Origin: a virus | Reading direction: 5' to 3' (one strand) | DNA: 20,460 nt | IMG/VR virus record: IMGVR_UViG_3300047557_000371 | Location: 1-20,460 of that record | Shown here: positions 1-6,069 of the stretch, in pieces | Position numbering within the stretch: position 1 is the stretch's first letter | Layout: each line of letters starts with the position of its first letter | Position numbers and translations under genes: made by a program | Notes under the pieces: generated by a model | Told to the model about the DNA's origin: nothing | What the model saw: the letters and a program-made list of their open reading frames with translations, nothing else | Database searches by the model: none

Positions 1-134
1 CCCCAGGGTTTTAACTACATTGTGTACATATATATAAATAAGCCCCTTGTAATTCTGCGTGTATTTCCTCGTGGGGGGATATTCAAGGGCTGTCCGTTTC
101 GGTCCTGTTTGGATAGGTTTGAAACGTCTATCTG

Positions 135-150
135 TGTGATGTCGGTCACA
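135..150. promoter_or_regulatory. CRP/GlxR-type operator, perfect TGTGA-N6-TCACA
   Basis: The bases read TGTGA, six spacer bases (TGTCGG), then TCACA. This is the exact consensus half-site pair of the CRP/FNR family, including CRP of enterobacteria, GlxR of corynebacteria and CRP of mycobacteria. It lies about 10 bp upstream of a -35-like hexamer in the only long non-coding region before the structural operon. Binding by a host cAMP-receptor-type regulator is an inference from the motif. Confidence 0.5.
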
Positions 151-159
151 GTGGTGCAC

Positions 160-188
160 GTGACACGCCGATGAGCAGGCACTATATA
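160..188 (+). promoter_or_regulatory. Candidate promoter for the late operon (GTGACA, 17 bp, TATATA)
   Basis: A -35-like GTGACA (160-165; five of six match TTGACA) is followed by a 17-bp spacer and TATATA (183-188), which overlaps TATAAG (185-190). A start near 195 would give a leader of about 200 nt before the terminase start. The centre of the upstream palindrome (142.5) would be roughly 52 bp from that start, which is neither of the classical CRP positions (-41.5 or -61.5), so the mapped start could differ. Confidence 0.4.
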
Positions 189-193
189 AGTGA

Positions 194-226
194 GGGGTTT
201 GAGCGAACGTAGTGAGCGAGAACCCC
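194..226 (+). repeat. Inverted repeat in the 5' leader (GGGGTT / AACCCC)
   Basis: GGGGTT (194-199) pairs with AACCCC (221-226) around a 21-nt loop that itself carries GAGCG twice as a direct repeat. A TTTTT run starts at 239, too far downstream for a classical terminator. It would lie at the very 5' end of the transcript from the proposed promoter. Confidence 0.4.
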
Positions 227-243
227 GAACGACATTACTTTTT

Positions 244-262
244 GGACCCCCCGAGGGGGTCC
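244..262 (+). repeat. Strong GC hairpin (8-bp stem, CGA loop)
   Basis: GGACCCCC (244-251) pairs perfectly with GGGGGTCC (255-262) around a three-base loop CGA. No T run follows on either strand (the T run lies before the hairpin on +), so it is not a standard intrinsic terminator. It may be an mRNA leader structure or a protein-binding palindrome near the packaging genes. Confidence 0.5.
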
Positions 263-265
263 GGG

Positions 266-291
266 TCAATGAATGAATCATTGACATTCAT
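266..291 (+). repeat. Two overlapping, mutually exclusive inverted repeats
   Basis: TCAATGA (266-272) pairs with TCATTGA (278-284). ATGAATG (269-275) pairs with CATTCAT (285-291). The two pairings share bases, so only one can form in RNA at a time; in duplex DNA they form a compact dyad cluster. Confidence 0.4.
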
Positions 292-399
292 GTATTAACT
301 GATTCCTGTCGGCGTGGTGGAGTCTGCCTTGTTTCGGGTGGATACCGGGCCTCGTAATTGTCCCCTTCATTTGGCCGCCTTGTGGAGGGTGGGGTTTTT

Positions 400-2253
400 G
401 TGTCGGGTCGTTCGAAGTCGGTGCCTGTTTCTGAGCTGAAGTCTCAGGTGTTGAAGTCGATTGCGGACGGGATGACGGTGGAGTCGGCGCTGGTCCGGGT
501 GGGTCGGACGGTGTCGGCGTATGAGCGTTGGCGGCGTGAGGATGCGGTGTTCGCGCAGCGCGTGGACGAGGTGCGGGGGATGCGCCAGCGGTCGGGGCCG
601 CTGAAATTGTCGTTCCCTGAGTTTTCGGAGCGGTTCCTGGGGATGCGGGTGTTCCCGCATATGCAGAATGTGGTGGATTTGATGGAGGGGCGTTCCCCTT
701 CGTGGACGCCCACGGGGATCGTGTTCGAGCCGGGTGAGCGGGACCTGGCGATTGTGAATATGCCGCCGGAGCATGGCAAGTCGGTGACGTTGACGATTAA
801 TTATGTGACGTATCGGATTGCGATGGACCCGAATATTCGCGTGATTATCGTGTCGAAGACCCAGTCGATGGCCCGGAAATTCCTTTATGCCGTGAAGACG
901 CGGCTGACGCATCCGAAGTTCACGGAGATGCATGCCCATTACGCCCCTGCCGGGGGGTTCGAGTCGTCGGACGCCTCGTGGACGCAGGACATGATTTACG
1001 TGTCGGGGGAATCGCGGGATTCGGGTGAGAAGGACCCGACCGTGCAGGCGCTGGGCATCCGAGGGCACATTTTTGGCGCACGTGCCGACATTGTCATTGT
1101 CGATGACGCGGTTGATCTGACGAACGCCCACGAGTACGAGAAGCAGATCGACTGGTTGCAGGCCGAGGTGATGTCGCGTCTGTCGGCGAACGGGATGCTG
1201 CTGGTGGTGGGCACCCGCCTGTCGGGCAAGGATCTGTATTCCGAGCTGCGGGACCCCACCCGCTACCCGGAGGAAACCTGCCCCTGGACGTACCTGTCCA
1301 TGCCGGCAGTACTCGAGACAGCCGATGACCCGCAGGACTGGGTGACGCTGTGGCCTTTCACGAATCACCCCGATCCGACGGATAAGGACGCCGAGCCCGA
1401 TGCCGATGGTTTGTTCCCGAAGTGGAATGGGCCGCGGCTGGCGAAGAAACGCGCCCGGGTCGCCCCCCGCACGTGGGCGATGGTGTACATGCAGCAGCAG
1501 GTGTCCGACGACGCCGTGTTCCACCCCGATGCGGTCCGTGGGGCGATTAATGGGAATCGGCTGGCGGGGATCATGCCGAGGGGGATGGCGAACTGCCGCC
1601 CCGACGGGATGGATGGCCTGCTGGTGGTGGCGGGTTTGGACCCGGCGATGGCGGGGCACACGGCTGCGGTGGTGATCGGCTTGGATCCGGCGACGCAGAA
1701 ACGGTTCGTGCTGGATGTGTGGAACAAGCCGGCGATGACACCGGATCAGATTCGGCAGATGATCCGCGACTGGACTTCGAAGTACGGGATTATCGAGTGG
1801 CGGGTGGAGAAGAACGCCTTCCAGTCGATGCTGACGCAGGACCGTGAGGTGCGGGAGTACCTGGCGGGGGCGGGGGCGATCCTGCGGGAGCATTTCACCG
1901 GGGCGAATAAGCATGACGTGGATTTCGGTGTGGCGTCGATGACGACGTTGTTCTCGGGGTGGCAGGACAAGCGCCAGTTGATTGAGTTGCCGTCCACGCA
2001 CGTGTCGGAGGCGACGACGGCACTGGTGGAGCAGCTCGTGACGTGGCATCCGGCTGCGCCGAAGACGCAGAAGACGGACGCGGTGATGGCGCTGTGGTTC
2101 GCTGAGCTTGCGTGCCGGGACCGGGTAGCGGCGATGACGAACTTCTCCCGCTCCCACGTGAACAACCCGTTCGCCACGAGGTATGACCGTTCCACGCAGG
2201 CAACAGTTGACTTGAATTCGTTTGAACGTGACCGCATGTTCGTGACCCTTTAG
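400..2253 (+). CDS. terL: Terminase large subunit with N-terminal HTH (TerS-like) extension
   Basis: This is the ATPase and nuclease that packages phage DNA into the procapsid through the portal. I chose the GTG at 400 (617 aa) because GGAGGG lies at 384-389, ten bases upstream; a TTG at 358 in the same frame has no good site. In this numbering the Walker A-like PPEHGKS is at residues 122-128, Walker B IVIVDDA at 231-237 and a coupling-type GTRL at 271-274. The RNase H-like nuclease part carries candidate acidic residues D414 (AGLDPA), E470 (RVEKN) and D560 (KTDAVMA). Residues about 10-60 resemble the helix-turn-helix of phage small terminases (ADGMTVESAL, then YERWRRED). No separate small terminase gene is visible nearby. 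Codons in this gene favour G at the third position more than in the genes further right. The portal follows after 8 bp. Confidence 0.93.
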   Translation: MSGRSKSVPVSELKSQVLKSIADGMTVESALVRVGRTVSAYERWRREDAVFAQRVDEVRGMRQRSGPLKLSFPEFSERFLGMRVFPHMQNVVDLMEGRSPSWTPTGIVFEPGERDLAIVNMPPEHGKSVTLTINYVTYRIAMDPNIRVIIVSKTQSMARKFLYAVKTRLTHPKFTEMHAHYAPAGGFESSDASWTQDMIYVSGESRDSGEKDPTVQALGIRGHIFGARADIVIVDDAVDLTNAHEYEKQIDWLQAEVMSRLSANGMLLVVGTRLSGKDLYSELRDPTRYPEETCPWTYLSMPAVLETADDPQDWVTLWPFTNHPDPTDKDAEPDADGLFPKWNGPRLAKKRARVAPRTWAMVYMQQQVSDDAVFHPDAVRGAINGNRLAGIMPRGMANCRPDGMDGLLVVAGLDPAMAGHTAAVVIGLDPATQKRFVLDVWNKPAMTPDQIRQMIRDWTSKYGIIEWRVEKNAFQSMLTQDREVREYLAGAGAILREHFTGANKHDVDFGVASMTTLFSGWQDKRQLIELPSTHVSEATTALVEQLVTWHPAAPKTQKTDAVMALWFAELACRDRVAAMTNFSRSHVNNPFATRYDRSTQATVDLNSFERDRMFVTL

Positions 2254-2261
2254 GAGGCTCG

Positions 2262-4100
2262 TTGCCTACGACTGCCGAGGTGGCTGGCCTCTACAACCGT
2301 CTGCGTGTGCAGAACAACGGTCGCGACCAGCGCATGCGTGACATCAAGATGGTGCGTTCGGGTCAGATGGCGAACGTGTTCCCTGACCTGTTCCCTGAGG
2401 ATGGCCCGTTCACTCGCCCGATCGTGGCGAACATGGTGGATGTGGCGGCGCGGGACCTGGCTGAGGTGATCGCGCCGCTGCCGTCGTTCAACTGCTCGTC
2501 CAGCTCGATGGTGTCGGATTCGGCGCGGAAGCGTGCGGAGATGCGTACCCGCATTGCAACGTATTACGTGCAGTATTCGCAGTTGCAGAAGCAGGCGTAT
2601 GCCGCTGCGGACAGGTATGTGACGTACGGCTTCGTTCCGGGGATCGTGGAGATCGACTGGGATGAGCGCATGCCGCGCATCAAGTGGCTGGATTCGATGG
2701 GCTGCTACACGGTGCGCGACAAGCGCGACCGCGTCAAGGCACTGTTCCAGACGATCAACTACCACATCGATGACCTGATCGCGAAGTTCCCGCAACTGGA
2801 AAACGTGATCCTCTCGCAGGCACCCGGTGCGACCACGAAGATCGAGGTGGTCCGCTACCACGACAAGGATGTAGACATCCTGTTCCTGCCCGGTGAGGGC
2901 GGGATTGAGCTGATCCGTACCGCGAACCCGGTGGGCAAGTGCCTCGCCGTGGAGGTGCGCCGCCCTGGTCTGGATGATGACCCGCGTGGGCAGTTCGATG
3001 ATGTGATCGCGGTGCAGGTGGCGAAGGCACGCTTCGCGCTCCTCGCAATGGAAGCAGCACAGAAGAGCGTCCAGGCACCTATCGCTCTCCCCCAGGACGT
3101 GCAGGAACTGTCCCTCGGTGCGGATGCGGTGCTGCGTTCGTCCACACCGGAGAAGATCCGCAGGATCCCGCTCGAGGTTCCCGCTGCCGCGTTCCAAGAG
3201 CAAGGCATCCTTGATAACGAACTGCGTCAGGGCAGCCGCTACCCCGAGGTACGCGGTGGCAACCTTGACGCATCCATCGTCACAGGCCGTGGCGTGCAGG
3301 CGCTGATGACCGGGTTCGACACCCAGGTCCGCACCGCGCACGCCATGTTCGCTGAGGCATACACGGATTTGATCGCCCTCTGCTTCGAAGTGGAGGAGGT
3401 CTGTTGGGCGTCGTTCCGCAAGACTGTTCGCGGTAACGACAACGGCACCCCGTATGAGGTTTCATACTCGCCCGAGAAGGACATCAAGAACGATTACTCG
3501 GTCGATGTTCAGTATGGCCTCATGGCGGGTCTGGACCCTAACCGCGCTCTGGTGTTTGGGTTGCAGGCCCGTGGTGACCGTCTCATCTCGCAGGACTGGC
3601 TACGCCGCTCCCTGCCGTTCTCGCTGAACGCGACGGAGGAAGAGCAGAAGCTGGACATTGAGGATATGCGTCAGGCGCTGCGTCAGGCGGTGTCTGGTTA
3701 CGCGCAGGCGATCCCGGTGCTGGCTCAGAATGGTCAGGATCCTGGGGAGATCCTTACCCGGTTGGCGATAATCATTGAGGGCCGGCAGAAGGGTAAGCCG
3801 ATTGAGGAAGTGATCGCTGAGGCGTTCGCTCCCCCGGAGCCGCCACCCGGCATGGTTGATCCGATGGTTGATGACGCCTCCCCGGTCCCTGGCGATCCCA
3901 TGCAGGATCCCATGTCGGGTGGTGGACCTGAGTCCCTTGAGGGCATTGACGCGATGGGCCGGGTGCGTGGCGTTGCACCGGGTCAAGCGGGTCTTCCTCC
4001 CGGTGGCAGGCCGGATTTGAACTTCCTGCTGGCTGGATTGTCAGCGCGCGGTGAGCCGAATCTCTCCGCTTCTGTATCACGACGAGTACCGATTGCATAA
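2262..4100 (+). CDS. Portal protein
   Basis: This 612-residue protein is the likely portal, the dodecameric ring at one capsid vertex through which DNA enters and leaves. Support comes from its place directly after the terminase, its length, and a sequence like portals of actinophages: an N-terminal helical start (VAGLYNRLRV), the conserved PFTRPIVANMVDVAARDLAE region near residues 48-67, and a helical core with TGRGVQALM near 347. The C-terminal 110 residues are rich in Pro, Gly, Asp and Met, as portal tails often are. The TTG start at 2262 is chosen because AGGAGG at 2252-2257 lies just upstream, overlapping the stop of the terminase gene. The next gene starts 9 bp after its stop, with AAGGAG formed over the stop codon. 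Confidence 0.85.
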   Translation: MPTTAEVAGLYNRLRVQNNGRDQRMRDIKMVRSGQMANVFPDLFPEDGPFTRPIVANMVDVAARDLAEVIAPLPSFNCSSSSMVSDSARKRAEMRTRIATYYVQYSQLQKQAYAAADRYVTYGFVPGIVEIDWDERMPRIKWLDSMGCYTVRDKRDRVKALFQTINYHIDDLIAKFPQLENVILSQAPGATTKIEVVRYHDKDVDILFLPGEGGIELIRTANPVGKCLAVEVRRPGLDDDPRGQFDDVIAVQVAKARFALLAMEAAQKSVQAPIALPQDVQELSLGADAVLRSSTPEKIRRIPLEVPAAAFQEQGILDNELRQGSRYPEVRGGNLDASIVTGRGVQALMTGFDTQVRTAHAMFAEAYTDLIALCFEVEEVCWASFRKTVRGNDNGTPYEVSYSPEKDIKNDYSVDVQYGLMAGLDPNRALVFGLQARGDRLISQDWLRRSLPFSLNATEEEQKLDIEDMRQALRQAVSGYAQAIPVLAQNGQDPGEILTRLAIIIEGRQKGKPIEEVIAEAFAPPEPPPGMVDPMVDDASPVPGDPMQDPMSGGGPESLEGIDAMGRVRGVAPGQAGLPPGGRPDLNFLLAGLSARGEPNLSASVSRRVPIA

Positions 4101-4109
4101 GGAGTAGAT

Positions 4110-4319
4110 ATGGCGGTTCCCGCAGCAGCGCCGAAGAAGCCTGCGAATCAGGGCGGTAAGGCCCCGGCGAATGTTCAGCCTGTGAATCATCAGGAGAAGG
4201 CCGTGTCGGGCACGAACGCGCTTCCTCACCAGTACGGCCCGACGCATGGCGCGTGGGGTAATCACATTGCTGCGAAGCAGCCGGGTGGCACTCGTGGATC
4301 AGGAAAGGGCGCGCGGTAA
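4110..4319 (+). CDS. Small basic low-complexity protein (69 aa)
   Basis: I do not recognise a family. The protein is rich in Ala, Gly, Pro, Lys and Asn, is clearly basic, and has no hydrophobic segment. The C-terminal half contains HQYGPTHGAWGNHIA and ends in a GSGKGAR tail. AAGGAG at 4098-4103 overlaps the portal stop and precedes the ATG at good spacing. The stop TAA shares a base with the ATG of the next gene (TAATG), indicating translational coupling. It is the first member of a run of seven tiny genes. Likely disordered; a role in the head, in DNA binding or as an assembly factor is only inferred from position. Confidence 0.7.
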   Translation: MAVPAAAPKKPANQGGKAPANVQPVNHQEKAVSGTNALPHQYGPTHGAWGNHIAAKQPGGTRGSGKGAR

Positions 4320-4501
4320 TGAAGGCTCAGTCTGCTAAAGGCAGCACTGGAAAGCGTGCGGCAGCCCGGAGGGCAACGCCATCTGGCCGTAATGGCGGTA
4401 CTGGAGTCAATCGCCAGGGCAGCTCGTCTGCTTCTGGCTACTACCACGACCGTAGTTGGCCCAGCCAGAAGTCAACTTCCAAGTCAAAGAAGAAGGGGTA
4501 G
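4319..4501 (+). CDS. Small Lys/Arg/Ser-rich protein (60 aa)
   Basis: Unrecognised. I count 14 Lys/Arg against one acidic residue. An Arg-rich N-terminal part (GKRAAARRATPSGR) is followed by a Ser/Gly linker and GYYHDRSWP, then a Lys tail ending KSKKKG. Its ATG overlaps the stop of the previous gene by one base. The composition suggests a disordered nucleic-acid-binding peptide, as seen for packaged basic proteins in some viruses, but no domain supports that directly. Confidence 0.65.
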   Translation: MKAQSAKGSTGKRAAARRATPSGRNGGTGVNRQGSSSASGYYHDRSWPSQKSTSKSKKKG

Positions 4502-4503
4502 TC

Positions 4504-4665
4504 ATGCCCGGAGCGCAGGCAAGTCGCAGTAGGTCTTCGGCCAAGAAGGACATTGCTGGCATGAAGTCAGCTACCAAGGCAAACAACGTCAAGAAGGTTG
4601 CTGACCGGTTGACCGCGACTAAGAAGCTGAATAGCGCGGCCAGCAAGATTAAGCGCGGTCGCTGA
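4504..4665 (+). CDS. Small basic protein (53 aa)
   Basis: Unrecognised. I count 15 Lys/Arg and two acidic residues in 53. The middle (MKSATKANNVKKVADRLTATKK) looks helix-prone with Lys on one face, and the protein ends KIKRGR. The ATG at 4504 is chosen over an in-frame ATG at 4456, because that one lies inside the previous gene, while AAGGGG just upstream of 4504 can act as a ribosome binding site. The stop TGA overlaps the start of the next mini-gene by one base. Confidence 0.65.
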   Translation: MPGAQASRSRSSAKKDIAGMKSATKANNVKKVADRLTATKKLNSAASKIKRGR

Positions 4666-4739
4666 TGTGCAATTTCTGTGGATGCCAGACGAAGACAGGC
4701 CAGGGTTACGGCGGTTCCGATAAGAAGGGCAGCAAGTAA
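4665..4739 (+). CDS. Cys-rich micropeptide (24 aa), CxxCxC
   Basis: A 24-codon frame starts with ATG at 4665, sharing one base with the previous TGA, and ends with TAA at 4737-4739, sharing one base with the next ATG. The peptide begins MCNFCGCQTK, giving a C-x2-C-x-C cluster at residues 2, 5 and 7, and ends in a Gly/Lys-rich tail (KKGSK). Exact stop/start overlap at both ends and the Lys-rich tail like its neighbours argue that it is translated. Three clustered Cys could bind a metal ion, perhaps with another protein supplying further ligands; that is inference. Confidence 0.55.
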   Translation: MCNFCGCQTKTGQGYGGSDKKGSK

Positions 4740-4933
4740 TGCCAGCGCACTACGGGTCCGCAAAAGGTAAGCCGAAGCCGATTGGTGGACGTAAGCCTCT
4801 TGCTGGCAAGCCTGGTACAGGATCGGCAGTAGGCAAGGGAGACAGCCCTAAGCCTCCCAAGAAGAAGCAGCCAGCCCCGACAAGGCTCGTCATCCAGCCC
4901 GTCAAGCCTAAGCCGTCCAAGCGTGGCAAGTAA
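4739..4933 (+). CDS. Small Pro/Lys-rich protein (64 aa)
   Basis: Unrecognised family. The protein consists largely of Lys-Pro units (KGKPKP, GGRKPLAGKP, SPKPPKKKQP, VKPKPSKRGK), with about 17 basic and one acidic residue. This resembles the composition of histone H1-type tails, without homology being implied. Its ATG overlaps the stop of the Cys-rich peptide by one base. Its own end (KRGK then TAA) lies inside the 19-bp junction repeat, which also contains the GTG start of the next gene, an overlap of 11 bases. Confidence 0.65.
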   Translation: MPAHYGSAKGKPKPIGGRKPLAGKPGTGSAVGKGDSPKPPKKKQPAPTRLVIQPVKPKPSKRGK

Positions 4934-4937
4934 GAAG
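4919..4937 (+). repeat. 19-bp stop/start junction repeat, copy 1
   Basis: AAGCGTGGCAAGTAAGAAG occurs here and again at 5073-5091 with no mismatch. In one frame it encodes KRGK followed by stop, ending the upstream gene; in the next frame it contains GTGGCAAGTAAGAAG, giving MASKK at the start of the downstream gene. Confidence 0.85.
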
Positions 4938-5087
4938 CAGTTCTGGGATAAGCCCAACCCGAAGAAGAAGTCCACCCCCTTGACCCCAGCTCAAAAGGCT
5001 GCGGCGAAGGCGAGGGCGAAGAAGGCGGGTCGGCCTTACCCAAATCTGGTGGATAACGCTGCTGTGCGGAGGAAGCGTGGCAAGTAA
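4923..5087 (+). CDS. Conserved small basic phage protein (54 aa)
   Basis: The frame opens with GTG at 4923, overlapping the previous gene by 11 bases, and ends at TAA 5085-5087. The product starts MASKKQFWDKPNPKKK and contains PLTPAQKAAAKARAKKAGRP, then YPNLVDNAA, and ends KRGK. I recognise the TPAQK...AKAAGRPYPNLVDN pattern from small hypothetical proteins of actinophages. It has about 17 basic and two acidic residues and an Ala/Lys-rich central helix. Function unknown; a DNA-binding or head-associated role is inferred from charge and position. Confidence 0.7.
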   Translation: MASKKQFWDKPNPKKKSTPLTPAQKAAAKARAKKAGRPYPNLVDNAAVRRKRGK

Positions 5088-5091
5088 GAAG
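5073..5091 (+). repeat. 19-bp stop/start junction repeat, copy 2
   Basis: Identical to 4919-4937 and with the same double coding: KRGK-stop of the 54-residue protein and MASKK of the 88-residue protein. The two copies are 154 bp apart. Confidence 0.85.
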
Positions 5092-5343
5092 GATTCGCGC
5101 CTGGAGCGCGCTGGCGTTTCTGGCTACAACAAGCCGAAGCGCACACCCAACCACCCCACCAAGAGTCACGTTGTCGTGGCTAAGGAGGGGTCGCAGGTCA
5201 AGACGATTCGTTTCGGTCAGCAGGGTGTGACGGGTGACAAGCAGCCGACGAAACGTCAGGCGTCGTTCAAGGCTAGGCATCGAGCAAACATTGCGAAGGG
5301 CAAGATGAGCGCGGCCTACTGGTCCGACAAAGTGAAGTGGTAG
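5077..5343 (+). CDS. Conserved phage protein of the KSxVVVAKEG / SFKARH family (88 aa)
   Basis: I recognise this as a small protein found in many marine and other phages, characterised by NKPKRTPNHPTKSHVVVAKEG, then KTIRFGQQG, then SFKARHRANIAKGKMSAAYW near the C terminus. Its function is, as far as I know, not established; it usually sits among head genes. The GTG start at 5077 overlaps the previous gene by 11 bases inside a 19-bp repeat. It is basic like its neighbours but has a more ordered-looking sequence. It closes the tiny-gene cassette. Confidence 0.8.
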   Translation: MASKKDSRLERAGVSGYNKPKRTPNHPTKSHVVVAKEGSQVKTIRFGQQGVTGDKQPTKRQASFKARHRANIAKGKMSAAYWSDKVKW

Positions 5344-5371
5344 GGCCGAGTCAAGTGGTAAGGAGCCGGGT

Positions 5372-5638
5372 GTGGACGAGGACGACGAGATCATCGAGAT
5401 CATCGAAGAGCAGCCTGTAGTCGTTGAGGCCACACCTTGGTTCAACTCTGACACGGTCGCAACCAGCATGGTGTTTGCCGCGCAGATGGCGCAGGCCGCT
5501 GCTGACCATTTCCAGAATCTCGCGTTTCTGGCGTTGGGGCAGTCAGCGCATGAGTGGGTGCAGAAAGACCGTGAGGAGTTCGCTGAAGAGACAGCGGCTG
5601 ATATTTCTAGGCTTGAGGTGAAGGAGAAGGATGGCTGA
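5372..5638 (+). CDS. Hypothetical protein with acidic N terminus (88 aa)
   Basis: Unrecognised. Residues 2-13 are almost all Asp, Glu and Ile (DEDDEIIEIIEE). The rest looks helical (SMVFAAQMAQAAADHFQNLAFLALG, with moderate hydrophobicity but too many polar residues for a clear membrane segment) and ends in a charged KEKDG tail. GTG at 5372 is preceded by AAGGAG at 5359-5364. The opposite charge to the basic mini-proteins just upstream is notable. The next gene starts 8 bases before its stop. Confidence 0.65.
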   Translation: MDEDDEIIEIIEEQPVVVEATPWFNSDTVATSMVFAAQMAQAAADHFQNLAFLALGQSAHEWVQKDREEFAEETAADISRLEVKEKDG

Positions 5639-6065
5639 GGGTCACGGCGGTATGCGCCGACCGAGCAACCCTGCTCCTGTGTCAGGCCCTGGGGCCTTGT
5701 CACGTCGCACGGATGGTCAGGGCGCTAGGTACATGGCTGGCGGGCAGTACGGGGAGGGTCAGGAGATGATGGATCTTCAGACCTCTGCCCCTATGTCGAA
5801 GGCTCCTGAGCAGCCGCGCATGCGGCAGCCTCGTTCTGGTCGCCAGGTGGTTGAGGAGGGCATGCGCCCCACTCCCCTGTTCGCTCCTACGGAGCGACCG
5901 GATGAGCCGATTACTGCTGGTGCCCCGTTCGGGCCAGGGCCGGGACCTAAGCGCGTCAGCCAACCGGCTCAGAGTGTTGCTGAGTCAATCGCCAGATTTC
6001 TACCCTACGACGATACTGGCACGATTGAACGCCTGTATCGTTTAGCGTCGGCTCGGGGCTGGTAG
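5631..6065 (+). CDS. Phage structural-type protein, Pro/Gly/Arg-rich (144 aa)
   Basis: The N-terminal half is disordered-looking and rich in Pro, Gly, Arg and Gln. Residues 36-55 (AGGQYGEGQEMMDLQTSAPM) match a short conserved segment I have seen in head-region proteins of several phage groups, where it has no assigned function. A second possible folded part is the C-terminal helix (ARFLPYDDTGTIERLYRLASARGW). The ATG at 5631 has GAAGGAGAAGG just upstream and overlaps the previous gene by 8 bases. The giant gene starts 4 bp after its stop. A head or connector-associated role is inferred. Confidence 0.65.
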   Translation: MAEGHGGMRRPSNPAPVSGPGALSRRTDGQGARYMAGGQYGEGQEMMDLQTSAPMSKAPEQPRMRQPRSGRQVVEEGMRPTPLFAPTERPDEPITAGAPFGPGPGPKRVSQPAQSVAESIARFLPYDDTGTIERLYRLASARGW

Positions 6066-6069
6066 CTGC

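Larger units (their letters stand above)
1..399. other. Non-coding leader upstream of the late gene operon
   Basis: I see no convincing gene in this stretch. It is AT-rich at the left end (a TATATATA run near 28-35) and then holds a perfect TGTGA-N6-TCACA palindrome (135-150), a promoter-like pair of hexamers (160-188) and several inverted repeats (194-291). A possible 90-codon minus-strand reading frame here lacks family resemblance and crosses the hairpins, so I do not call it. By position, next to the terminase, the region could also hold a packaging start site, but no sequence feature proves that. Confidence 0.7.

Noticed and set aside
244-262. Intrinsic terminator
   Set aside because: The stem is strong, but on either strand no T run follows the hairpin.
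15-287. 90-codon minus-strand frame in the leader
   Set aside because: No family resemblance; it runs across the hairpins and the CRP-type site, and would be the only minus-strand gene in the window.
358-399. Upstream TTG start of the terminase
   Set aside because: No ribosome binding site precedes TTG 358, whereas GGAGGG at 384-389 is well placed for GTG 400.
367-2157. 596-codon open frame on the minus strand opposite the terminase
   Set aside because: It exists because the terminase codons avoid patterns that give stops on the other strand in that frame. Its product is a low-complexity Arg/His/Pro/Leu-rich string with no family resemblance.
2250-3341. 363-codon minus-strand frame opposite the portal
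   Set aside because: Same effect: an antisense shadow of a well-supported gene, with unnatural Arg/His/Ala composition.
4750-5703. 317-codon minus-strand frame opposite the mini-gene cassette
   Set aside because: It spans six + strand genes that have good start/stop overlaps, and its product is Ser/Leu/Ala-rich without recognisable domains. The conserved 54- and 88-residue proteins on + are clearly the real genes.
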